Of a stretch of DNA of 64,000 bases, positions 35,817 to 43,338 are shown piece after piece; the first letter of the stretch is position 1, and each line of letters starts with the position of its first letter. Source of the DNA: an uncultured Alphaproteobacteria bacterium (GTDB lineage Bacteria; Pseudomonadota; Alphaproteobacteria; Micavibrionales; Micavibrionaceae); NCBI GenBank assembly GCA_937934135.1, contig CALHAW010000001.1, forward strand, positions 169,902 to 233,901, written 5' to 3'. The notes beneath the pieces are model-generated. The model searched no databases. It saw nothing but the letters and a program-made list of their open reading frames with translations, and was not told the DNA's origin. Made by a program: the position numbers and the translations under genes.

Positions 35817-36571
35817 TGAAATTGATTATAACTCTTTTAGTTCTCATGATGCCTGTGTCCGTTCTGGCCGCAGGTGACGCGCCCACGCCCCATAAACAAG
35901 AATGGAACTTTAACGGCCCATTCGGTACGTTTGATCGCGGCGCATTACAGCGCGGATTTCAGGTCTATAAACAAGTTTGTTCTGCGTGTCATTCTATGAA
36001 CCATGTTTCATATCGTAATTTATCTGCGTTGGGATATAGCGAAGCCCAAGTCAAAGCGATTGCGTCCGAATACACAGTGATGGATGGTCCCAATGATGAA
36101 GGTGAAATGTTTGAACGTCCTGCAAAACCAAGTGACCGTTTCAAAAATCCATATACCAATGACCAACAGGCACGCTATGTGAATAATGGCGCGTTACCGG
36201 TTGATCTTTCCCTTATTGCGAAAGCGCGTGTTGGTGGAGCGGATTACATTTATGCCCTAATGACGGGGTATAAAGATGCACCTGAAGGTGAAACGCTTGG
36301 CACGGGACAATATTGGAATAAATATATGGCAGGACATAAAATTGCCATGGCACCGCCGTTGGCGGATGATGTTGTTGCCTATGAAGATGGGTCTCCAACA
36401 ACTTTGGATCAATACGCAAAAGACGTGTCTGAATTTTTGATGTGGACAGCAGAACCACACATGGAAATTCGTAAACGTACTGGTGTGAAAGCGGTTCTCT
36501 TTCTCCTTATTTTTGCGGGGCTTCTTTACACCGTAAAACGTAAGATATGGGCAAATGTTAAAGGGCATTAA
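35816..36571 (+). CDS. petC: Ubiquinol-cytochrome c reductase cytochrome c1
   Basis: Heme-c subunit that passes electrons to soluble cytochrome c. A signal peptide ([18 protein letters not shown]) precedes the heme site CSACH at residues 55-59, followed by MNHVSYRNLSALGYSEAQVK. The axial Met is probably in IAMAPPLADD. A C-terminal helix (VKAVLFLLIFAGLLYTVKRK) anchors it. It is 251 residues. It completes petABC; I see no strong terminator after it. Confidence 0.96.
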   Translation: MKLIITLLVLMMPVSVLAAGDAPTPHKQEWNFNGPFGTFDRGALQRGFQVYKQVCSACHSMNHVSYRNLSALGYSEAQVKAIASEYTVMDGPNDEGEMFERPAKPSDRFKNPYTNDQQARYVNNGALPVDLSLIAKARVGGADYIYALMTGYKDAPEGETLGTGQYWNKYMAGHKIAMAPPLADDVVAYEDGSPTTLDQYAKDVSEFLMWTAEPHMEIRKRTGVKAVLFLLIFAGLLYTVKRKIWANVKGH

Positions 36572-36716
36572 TTTTTAGTTCGCCGCCCCGTAAGCTTGAT
36601 GCTCGCTATCAAACGGTAGGAAACTATGTTGGCTTCTGCGTTTTTTAATGATTAGAGATATTTAATAGATTTTTTGATCTCTTTCATACAGCGTGTTTTC
36701 TTGCTAGAATCGCTCC

Positions 36717-36812
36717 ATGAAAAAGATTGCTCTCAATAGTCTCGATCCCGCAAAATATGCCAGAGACAGCAATTCATATTTTAAACACCAATGCGGATTT
36801 TTAATTAAATGA
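36717..36812 (+). CDS. 31-residue ORF translationally coupled to nptA
   Basis: ATG at 36717 opens a 31-codon frame (MKKIALNSLDPAKYARDSNS, then YFKHQCGFLIK) whose TGA overlaps the ATG of the cotransporter gene as ATGA. A TAGAAT at 36705-36710 lies just before it. There is no clear Shine-Dalgarno for either start. It may be a leader peptide that sets cotransporter translation, or a chance frame. Confidence 0.35.
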   Translation: MKKIALNSLDPAKYARDSNSYFKHQCGFLIK

Positions 36813-38443
36813 CTCCAACGCTTATTATGCTCAATATTATTGCTGGTGTTTGCCTCCTTTTATGGGGGGTGATGTTGGTACGGTTGGGGGTGACGTATGG
36901 ATTTGGCTCAAACTTACGTGGCATTTTGGCGGCCAGTACACAAAATCGTTTTAAATCATTCTTTTCTGGCTTGTTTATCACAACACTCCTTCAAAGTTCT
37001 ACGGCGACAATCCTAATTATTTCGGCCTTTGCAGGACAAGGAATGATTAAGGCGGGCGCTGGGCTTGCCATGGTGCTTGGGGCAGATGTCGGGACAACGT
37101 TGGTGGCGCAAATATTGTCATTTGATCTCAGCGTCCTTATTCCCATTGCCATGATTTCTGGTTTTTTTCTTTTTAATCGTAAAAATTCTAGCATTGCGAA
37201 AAATGCGGGCCGTGTTTTGGTGGGGCTTTCTTTGATGTTGATGGCGCTGGGTTGGATTAAAGAGTCCGCCATTCCGTTAAAAGAATCTGCCCTTATGGCC
37301 GAAATTCTTGTATCCCTTAGCCAAGACCCGCTATTCGCGGTGTTGCTTGTGGCGCTTATGACATGGATTGCACATTCATCCTTGGCGGTGGTGTTGATGA
37401 TCATGTCTTTTGTGGCGGCGGGGGTTTTGCCTGTGTCATTGGCACTGTTCATGGTGTTGGGCGCAAACCTTGGGGGGACGATTGCCCCCATTATTGCGAC
37501 GTTAAAAGACCATGAAGAAGCGCGCCGCGTACCACTGGGTAATTTATTTATGCGCCTTATCGGGGTGTTTATTGGCTTTGCGGCATTGTCTTTTGTTCCT
37601 GATATCTTCAATTTTTTGGGAGAGGGGTCAGAGCGTAAAATTGTCAACTTCCACACCGCATTTAATGTTGTTCTTGCGGCGCTGTTCCTGCCATTTACGG
37701 GATATATTAACAGCCTGTGTTGTAAGATTATTCCTGCGGCGCCCCAAAAACATGATGTGTCACAGGCACGTTATTTAAACAATAAAGACATTACAACGCC
37801 GTCTGTGGCGCTGGCGGCGGCATCGCGTGAAACATTACGCATGGCAGAACTTGTTCAACAAATGTTGGATGATACAATACATGTTTTAAAAAATAATGAC
37901 CTGACATTGCTGCAAAAAATCCGTGAAGAAGATGACACGATTGACCGTCTTTACGCGCAAATCAAAATCTATATGGCAAAATTGTCACAAGAATTTATGA
38001 GTTCCGACGAAGCAGAACGCTATGTTCAGGTTCTTACCTTCGCAACAAATTTGGAACATGCAGGCGATGTGATTGATAAAAATATTGCACCATTGGCAGA
38101 TAAGAAGATCAAGCGCCACATTAAATTTTCAGATGAAGGCTTTCGTGATATTGAACATATTCATATGCTTGTGATGGAAACGATTGAACTGGCGCAATCT
38201 ATTTTCGTATCCATGGATCCTGATATGGCGCGTCAATTAATCAAAGATAAGTTTGAGATTAAAGACGCAGAAACCAAAGCGATGGAAAACCATATTGAAC
38301 GCCTAAGCGAAGGCGTGCCAGAGACAATTAACAGCAGTAGCTTACATATTGATCTGATCCGTGATTACCGCCGTATCAATAGTTATATTTCAACAATCGC
38401 CTATCCCCTTTTAGAAGAGGAAGAAGGAAACAAAAATGACTGA
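36809..38443 (+). CDS. Na/Pi cotransporter family protein with PhoU-like tail
   Basis: A 544-residue membrane protein. The N-terminal ~330 residues hold two Na_Pi_cotrans repeats: TTLLQSSTATILIISAFAGQ with the QSS motif, and WIAHSSLAVVLMIMSFVAAG, where the second motif reads HSS instead of QSS. The C-terminal 200 residues are helical and PhoU-like (REDDTIDRLYAQIKIYMAKL; TFATNLEHAGDVIDKNI). It probably moves phosphate with sodium, although bacterial members have been little tested. It overlaps the 31-codon ORF upstream and the dehydrogenase downstream by 8 bases. Confidence 0.85.
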   Translation: MTPTLIMLNIIAGVCLLLWGVMLVRLGVTYGFGSNLRGILAASTQNRFKSFFSGLFITTLLQSSTATILIISAFAGQGMIKAGAGLAMVLGADVGTTLVAQILSFDLSVLIPIAMISGFFLFNRKNSSIAKNAGRVLVGLSLMLMALGWIKESAIPLKESALMAEILVSLSQDPLFAVLLVALMTWIAHSSLAVVLMIMSFVAAGVLPVSLALFMVLGANLGGTIAPIIATLKDHEEARRVPLGNLFMRLIGVFIGFAALSFVPDIFNFLGEGSERKIVNFHTAFNVVLAALFLPFTGYINSLCCKIIPAAPQKHDVSQARYLNNKDITTPSVALAAASRETLRMAELVQQMLDDTIHVLKNNDLTLLQKIREEDDTIDRLYAQIKIYMAKLSQEFMSSDEAERYVQVLTFATNLEHAGDVIDKNIAPLADKKIKRHIKFSDEGFRDIEHIHMLVMETIELAQSIFVSMDPDMARQLIKDKFEIKDAETKAMENHIERLSEGVPETINSSSLHIDLIRDYRRINSYISTIAYPLLEEEEGNKND

Positions 38444-39947
38444 TTTTTCTGATATTTTAAAACGCAATGGCTTGATAAATATTGATAAAGGGGACTTGGA
38501 TGTTTTTACACCCATTAACGGGGAAAAAATCGCTACTGTGTTATGCCATTCGGCTCAACACGCACAAGATGCTGTCAATAAATCACATCAGGCTTTTCTT
38601 GCATGGCGCACTGTACCGGCCCCTTTGCGTGGTGAATTGGTGCGTTTGTTGGGTGAAGAATTACGCGCATCAAAAGATGATCTGGGCGCGTTGGTGACCT
38701 TAGAATGCGGAAAAATCCTGTCCGAAGGCCTCGGCGAAGTGCAAGAAATGATTGATATATGTGACTTTGCCGTGGGTTTATCACGCCAGCTTTATGGTCT
38801 TACCATTGCGTCGGAACGCCCAGGGCATCACATGCGTGAAACATGGCAACCGCTTGGTGTTGTTGGTGTGATCACGGCGTTTAACTTTCCTGTTGCGGTC
38901 TGGTCATGGAACGCCGCGTTGGCCTTGGTCTGTGGTGATCCTGTAATTTGGAAACCGTCTGAAAAAACACCATTAACGGCAATGGCTTGCATGAAGATAT
39001 TTGACCGCGCCGTTACGCGCTTTAAAGCGGCAGGCCATGATTGCCCTGATAATCTGGTACAGCTCTTAATTGGCCATGCAGATATTGGTGAAACCATTAC
39101 CAATGATGACCGTGTTGCCCTTATGAGCGCCACGGGAAGCACGCGCATGGGCCGCGCCGTTGGTAAAAATATATCAAAACGTATGGGGAAATCCTTGTTA
39201 GAACTGGGCGGTAATAATGCCATGATTGTTACGCCTTCCGCGGATTTAACCTTGGCCGTTCGCGCGATTGTTTTTAGCGCCGTCGGAACGGCGGGGCAAC
39301 GCTGTACCACGCTCCGTCGTTTAATTGTGCATAACAGTATGAAGGAAACACTCTTGCCGCAACTTCAAAAAGCTTATGGCAGTTTAAAAGTGGGCAACCC
39401 GCTTGATAAATCAACATTGGTTGGTCCGTTGATAGATCAAGGCTCTATGGAGGCAATGCAAAGCGCGATAGAACAAGCAAAATCAGAAGGCGGTATTGTC
39501 CTTGTTGGTGGTGAAATTATTGAGGGAGCAGGAGAGAACAAGGGCGCTTATGCGACACCTGCCCTGATTGATATGCCATCACAAAGCGATATTGTGCGCC
39601 ATGAAACCTTTGCGCCGATATTATATGTGATGACATATGAAGACCTTGACGAAGCGATTGCGCTTAATAATAACGTCCCACAAGGGCTATCATCGTGTAT
39701 TTTCACGACTGATATGCGCGAGGCAGAAACATTTCTTTCTGCAGTGGGCAGTGATTGCGGTATCGCTAATGTGAATATTGGGCCAAGCGGCGCAGAAATT
39801 GGTGGTGCTTTTGGCGGTGAAAAAGAAACAGGCGGCGGGCGTGAAAGTGGCTCTGACGCTTGGAAAGTTTATATGCGCCGTCAAACACAAACCGTGAATT
39901 ACTCTAAAGAACTCCCTCTCGCCCAAGGAGTAGAGTTCGATATTTAG
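38436..39947 (+). CDS. ALDH7-family aldehyde dehydrogenase (piperideine-6-carboxylate dehydrogenase type)
   Basis: NAD-dependent oxidation of an aldehyde, most likely 2-aminoadipate semialdehyde in lysine breakdown, by resemblance to antiquitin/AmaB. Seen: WQPLGVVGVITAFNFPVAVW, the catalytic Glu256 in LELGGNNAMIV and the nucleophile Cys290 in GTAGQRCTTLRRL. The C-terminus GGGRESGSDAWKVYMRRQT is characteristic of ALDH7. It is 503 residues. The start overlaps the cotransporter stop by 8 bases. A terminator hairpin covers its stop codon. Confidence 0.9.
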   Translation: MTDFSDILKRNGLINIDKGDLDVFTPINGEKIATVLCHSAQHAQDAVNKSHQAFLAWRTVPAPLRGELVRLLGEELRASKDDLGALVTLECGKILSEGLGEVQEMIDICDFAVGLSRQLYGLTIASERPGHHMRETWQPLGVVGVITAFNFPVAVWSWNAALALVCGDPVIWKPSEKTPLTAMACMKIFDRAVTRFKAAGHDCPDNLVQLLIGHADIGETITNDDRVALMSATGSTRMGRAVGKNISKRMGKSLLELGGNNAMIVTPSADLTLAVRAIVFSAVGTAGQRCTTLRRLIVHNSMKETLLPQLQKAYGSLKVGNPLDKSTLVGPLIDQGSMEAMQSAIEQAKSEGGIVLVGGEIIEGAGENKGAYATPALIDMPSQSDIVRHETFAPILYVMTYEDLDEAIALNNNVPQGLSSCIFTTDMREAETFLSAVGSDCGIANVNIGPSGAEIGGAFGGEKETGGGRESGSDAWKVYMRRQTQTVNYSKELPLAQGVEFDI

Positions 39948-39966
39948 TAAAATATCGTTGTTTTTG
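39938..39966 (+). terminator. Terminator at the end of the ALDH gene
   Basis: An 8-bp stem CGATATTT / AAATATCG around AGTA, followed by TTGTTTTTG. It spans the stop codon of the dehydrogenase. The stem is AT-rich, so termination may be moderate. The rest of the gap to 40144 shows only AT-rich sequence. Confidence 0.6.
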
Positions 39967-40144
39967 CTCTTTAAAATGACCTGGGCGCACTCCGCGTTAG
40001 GATGAGAATGCGTATCTACATAATAAATAAAAATTGCCATAAATAAGTGGTAATAATCTTGCGTTTTTTTCAAAGTGATTGCCTCACTCCTTGAATCTAA
40101 GATACCCTTATTTATACGCTAAAATATAAATAACAGGAGGAACT

Positions 40145-40339
40145 ATGCCAGTACATCAAGGTATCGCTTCGTCGCATTCTGCGCGCCTCGAAGCACTTAA
40201 AAATAAGCATAAACTGCTCTCATATAAAATTGAAACGGAACAAAGTCATTACATTTTAAATGATGAAGAGATTAAAGCGCTGAAACTTGAAAAATTGCGC
40301 CTTAAAGAAGAAATAGAAAATATTCGCCAGACTTCCTAA
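40145..40339 (+). CDS. YdcH-family (DUF465) small protein
   Basis: A 64-residue coiled-coil protein: SHSARLEALKNKHKLLSYKI, then ILNDEEIKALKLEKLRLKEE, the DUF465 pattern of two short helices. It has a strong Shine-Dalgarno (AGGAGG) 6 bases before the ATG. It stands alone between two terminators, so it should be monocistronic. Function of the family is not known. Confidence 0.85.
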   Translation: MPVHQGIASSHSARLEALKNKHKLLSYKIETEQSHYILNDEEIKALKLEKLRLKEEIENIRQTS

Positions 40340-40363
40340 GACGTTCTAAGGCTTTCTAAAAAT

Positions 40364-40400
40364 AAACCCTCCCGATTATAAAATCTGGGAGGGTTTTTTA
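40364..40400 (+). terminator. Rho-independent terminator after ydcH
   Basis: A stem AAACCCTCCC / GGGAGGGTTT of 10 pairs with a 13-base loop, running into a T tail. It also lies just beyond the stop of the converging trcR gene and, being AT-flanked on both sides, may work in both directions. Confidence 0.88.
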
Positions 40401-40420
40401 ATTCTTAGATATAATAAAGT

Positions 40421-41119
40421 TTACTCTTTGCTGCCACCGGCGCCAGAAGATAAGAAGTTTGAAAAATCAAACCCACCAACAGAATCTGTCGCTGTGTTTT
40501 CTGGCTCTGCTCCACTTGCTTGGTTTGTGTCTTCCAATTCTTTTAGTTTTGCTGCTTTAATCGCCTCAGGGTCTTTCCCTTGTGCGCGCAGACCTTTATC
40601 AGACGCTGCTTCAACTTCTTGATATGAACATAGCCCCAGCTCCGCCGGGTGACGTGGGCGAATGCTTGAAGAATTTGCATGTGTTCTATCCCGCACTGCA
40701 TTGATTGTTGGTTTTGTTGTTCCAACAAGCTTACCAATTTGTGCATCTGTGATTTCAGGGTGGTTTTTCAAAAGCCATGCAATCGCATCTGGCTTATCAC
40801 CGCGTTTTGAAACGGGTGTGTAACGCGGGCCTTTAGAGCGTTGCTTTACACCTGGTAAATCACGACGTGAAAGCTTCATGATATAATTTTCATCTGCAAT
40901 CGCTTTATCCAGCTCTTCTTGCGTTGTTTCACCATGTTTCACAGGGTTACGTCCCACAAGGCCGACGGTAACTTCCTCATCTGCGATGGCTTGCACTTCC
41001 ACTTTATGAAGGCCGCTAAATTCCGCGATCTGGACAAAAGTCAGCGTTGTGTTGTCAATAAGCCAAACGGCTGTTGCCTTTGGCATTAATAATTTAGGGG
41101 CATCGAGGGGCTTGCTCAT
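40421..41119 (-). CDS. trcR: DUF1013 protein, TrcR-type cell-cycle transcriptional regulator
   Basis: A 232-residue protein from the ATG at 41119, which has AAGGA 8 bases upstream; a longer frame starting at 41167 lacks one. The N-terminal part is MPKATAVWLIDNTTLTFVQI with AEFSGLHKVEVQAIADEEV, and the middle is KPDAIAWLLKNHPEITDAQI, then GKLVGTTKPTINAVRDRTH, a helix-turn-helix. This is the alphaproteobacterial DUF1013 family, which is annotated as TrcR, a cell-cycle regulator. The C-terminal 50 residues are acidic and Gly/Ser-rich. Target genes are not evident here. Confidence 0.83.
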   Translation of the reverse strand: MSKPLDAPKLLMPKATAVWLIDNTTLTFVQIAEFSGLHKVEVQAIADEEVTVGLVGRNPVKHGETTQEELDKAIADENYIMKLSRRDLPGVKQRSKGPRYTPVSKRGDKPDAIAWLLKNHPEITDAQIGKLVGTTKPTINAVRDRTHANSSSIRPRHPAELGLCSYQEVEAASDKGLRAQGKDPEAIKAAKLKELEDTNQASGAEPENTATDSVGGFDFSNFLSSGAGGSKE

Positions 41120-41283
41120 GTTTCTTATCCTTATTTTATGTATTTCACATACTATTATTTTGGCCAATTCTTCCCAAGAATCAGCAGTTTCGACCGTAAA
41201 ATGTCAGGGAATACCCGTAATATACGGATTTTTATCAAAATTGCAATCTTTTCCAAAAAGAAGATTTAAGATAGGGTGTTCCC

Positions 41284-41463
41284 ATGTTTGATGATGAAAA
41301 TGAACCCCGCAAAAAGGCGCCCGCGGTCAAGAATTTGGAGCCAATGTCTATTGATGAACTTCAGGCCTATATTGGAGAAATGAAGGACGAGATTATCCGT
41401 ACCGAACAAGAAATTACACGCAAGCGGGCGCACATGGATGCGGCGTCTTCAATATTTAAGTAA
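41284..41463 (+). CDS. DUF1192 small protein
   Basis: A 59-residue protein: MFDDENEPRKKAPAVKNLEP, then MSIDELQAYIGEMKDEIIRT and ending MDAASSIFK. The pattern (FDD...PKK, then L-S/M-x-V/I-D-E-L, a helical pair, and a final DAA-x-x-F) is that of DUF1192, a short alphaproteobacterial family of unknown function. It diverges from trcR. Confidence 0.8.
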   Translation: MFDDENEPRKKAPAVKNLEPMSIDELQAYIGEMKDEIIRTEQEITRKRAHMDAASSIFK

Positions 41464-41533
41464 ATCATTATTGCGCCCATCTGCCCGACACGTTACATTG
41501 AGTGTCTTAATTAATGCAGGAAAGATATAAAGA

Positions 41534-41884
41534 ATGTCCGAAATTAAACAAAGATTGCAAGAAAGTGCAGAAAATTGTGTGAATCGCTATGAAGCATGGG
41601 ATGCAACAAAAACGGACTCGGATAAGCGTGAAGACCTTCAAGAAGCTATTCATGACCTGCGCAAAGTTGCGTCACGCTTAGAAATTGAAATTGCCATTAG
41701 CGAACGTCAAAATGTGACAAGTAAACCGATTGCAATTCCGCAACATCGCTCTCAATCAAAAGCAAAAGGGGCTGTTGAATCTATTCTACCAGAAACAACA
41801 AATACATCGGGCAATAGCGGTAAGCCAGATCAAAAGTCACGCAAAACACGTCCGCGCCGTCCTGTTCGTAAAAAATCAGATTAA
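41534..41884 (+). CDS. Conserved-looking small protein with basic C-terminus, unknown
   Basis: 116 residues: a helical N-terminal half (LQESAENCVNRYEAWDATKT, then LQEAIHDLRKVASRLEIEIA) and a disordered, very basic C-terminal tail (KSRKTRPRRPVRKKSD). No membrane segment or family that I recognise. It has Shine-Dalgarno AGGAAAG and lies 70 bases after DUF1192, so it could be co-transcribed. The tail suggests RNA or DNA contact, an inference only. Confidence 0.6.
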   Translation: MSEIKQRLQESAENCVNRYEAWDATKTDSDKREDLQEAIHDLRKVASRLEIEIAISERQNVTSKPIAIPQHRSQSKAKGAVESILPETTNTSGNSGKPDQKSRKTRPRRPVRKKSD

Positions 41885-41890
41885 GTTTTC

Positions 41891-42556
41891 TTAAAAACTA
41901 TCTTTTAAGCGGCGATATTTTGCAAATTCTTCTACGGTTTTTGCCTTCATAAAAATATTCGTTTCTTTTTCCATCTGTAATGTCGTTGGGATAGTCGGTT
42001 TATTGCTTGCACGTTGCTGTTTTACCTCATCCATGCGTGATTGAAGCGCCGCGTTATCTGCATCAACGGATAAGCAAAATGCGCCATTGGCTTGGGTATA
42101 TTCATGCCCACAATAAAGAAGTGTATCATCAGGTAGTGCTTTGATTTTTTGGATTGAATCGAAAAATTCTTCCGCCGTTCCTTCCAACATACGGCCGCAC
42201 CCCATCGAAAAAATAGTGTCGGCAGTAAAGGCAATTTTGCTGTCGGGGAAGTAAAAGCAAACATGGTCTTTGGTATGGCCTGGTGTTGCAATGATCTGAA
42301 CGGGATCGTCGCCAAATTTTTCTGTAGAGCGATCAAAATAATCACATCCATATTTCTCAATCAATGTGTTACATCCATTCACATGATCGCCATGATGGTG
42401 CGTTGTGAAAATAATATCAGGTGTCAAGTTAAGTTCTTCTAACTTTTCAATAATAGGCGCCGCTTCACCAGGGTCAAGAACGGCAATTTGATTGCCGCTT
42501 TTGATGATATACGCATAATTATCGTCAAGAATAGGGATGATTGTAACATTTAACAT
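41891..42556 (-). CDS. gloB: Hydroxyacylglutathione hydrolase-like metallo-beta-lactamase protein (GloB)
   Basis: Hydrolyses S-lactoylglutathione in methylglyoxal detoxification, if a true GloB. The metal motif THHHGDH is at residues 52-58. Then come IIATPGHTKDHVCFYFPDSK, FTADTIFSMGCGRMLEGTAE and LYCGHEYTQANGAFCLSVD, all glyoxalase II features. At 221 residues it is somewhat shorter than the ~255 of typical GloB. It overlaps the degenerate methyltransferase gene upstream by 7 bases. Confidence 0.85.
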   Translation of the reverse strand: MLNVTIIPILDDNYAYIIKSGNQIAVLDPGEAAPIIEKLEELNLTPDIIFTTHHHGDHVNGCNTLIEKYGCDYFDRSTEKFGDDPVQIIATPGHTKDHVCFYFPDSKIAFTADTIFSMGCGRMLEGTAEEFFDSIQKIKALPDDTLLYCGHEYTQANGAFCLSVDADNAALQSRMDEVKQQRASNKPTIPTTLQMEKETNIFMKAKTVEEFAKYRRLKDSF

Positions 42557-43338
42557 GGTAATTTTTCCTCTGTACTATTTAGGGCATCAGACATTCTTTT
42601 TTCTGCACTACCGGGTTTAAGGGGTTGTTGCTGGCTTTCATGGGGCGACCAGCCAAGGGTGAAAATAATTTCAAAACTTGCCTCTAAACGCCCATCTTTA
42701 TCACTATATTTTTTAGCATAAATTTCATTAGCTTTCATGAAAATATCACGGCGGGTGAAATGTTTGGGGCGTATTTGCAAAATATTGCTCTCTCCCATAT
42801 AACGCAAATCATGCATAAGCTTAAATATGTTATCATAGGTGACAATAAGATGTTCTGAATCAATAACAGGCAGGGCATATCCCGCACGTTGCATTAAGGC
42901 TCCCATGTCTTGTTTATCAGCAAAAGGGTGTATGCGCGGGGTGATACCGCCTGTGATTTCCATTTCCGCCTGTTGCAGGCAATCCCGCAATTCGTATAAT
43001 GTTTCTCCACCAAAAAGGCAGGCGGTAAATAATCCATCTGCTTTTAACGCCTGCCTAATTTGAATTAATAATCCGGGCAAGTCATTCATGTTATGCAGTG
43101 TAAGCACGCTTGTAATATGATCTAAACTTTCAGCCTTTAACGATAATATTTCATCTATGTTGACAATGTCATCAAGGATAAGCGTATTGTCAAACTCACG
43201 ATTAATAACAGAAAGGCGTTCTTTTAAATCTTTTGATGCAAATTGGTATAAAAAGTCATACTCGTTTTTTGTTTTTTTTGCGCGCGCTTTTTTCAAATGT
43301 TGCGCCGCCTTATCAAAAATCCGCATATCATTAGTCAT
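42550..43338 (-). CDS. NDUFAF5/BioC-like methyltransferase-fold protein with a degenerate SAM motif
   Basis: About 262 residues from the ATG at 43338. Parts of a class I methyltransferase fold of the NDUFAF5/BioC type are seen: FDKAAQHLKKARAKK, then LDHITSVLTLHNMNDLPGLL, IRQALKADGLFTACLFGGET and RPKHFTRRDIFMKANEIYAK. The glycine-rich SAM-binding motif I, expected before ILDD, is missing (the region reads INREFDNTLILDDIVN). It may have lost catalysis or act as a hydroxylase, as NDUFAF5 does on complex I. The start overlaps the 820-residue gene by 8 bases and its end overlaps gloB. Confidence 0.65.
   Translation of the reverse strand: MTNDMRIFDKAAQHLKKARAKKTKNEYDFLYQFASKDLKERLSVINREFDNTLILDDIVNIDEILSLKAESLDHITSVLTLHNMNDLPGLLIQIRQALKADGLFTACLFGGETLYELRDCLQQAEMEITGGITPRIHPFADKQDMGALMQRAGYALPVIDSEHLIVTYDNIFKLMHDLRYMGESNILQIRPKHFTRRDIFMKANEIYAKKYSDKDGRLEASFEIIFTLGWSPHESQQQPLKPGSAEKRMSDALNSTEEKLPC

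Noticed and set aside
36991..37656. 221-residue antisense frame in the cotransporter gene
   Set aside because: It mirrors the cotransporter coding strand and has an unnatural Ile/Asn/Pro/Ser-rich composition.
39690..40073. 127-residue minus-strand frame overlapping the ALDH end
   Set aside because: Two thirds of it is antisense to the ALDH gene, it crosses the terminator and has no Shine-Dalgarno.
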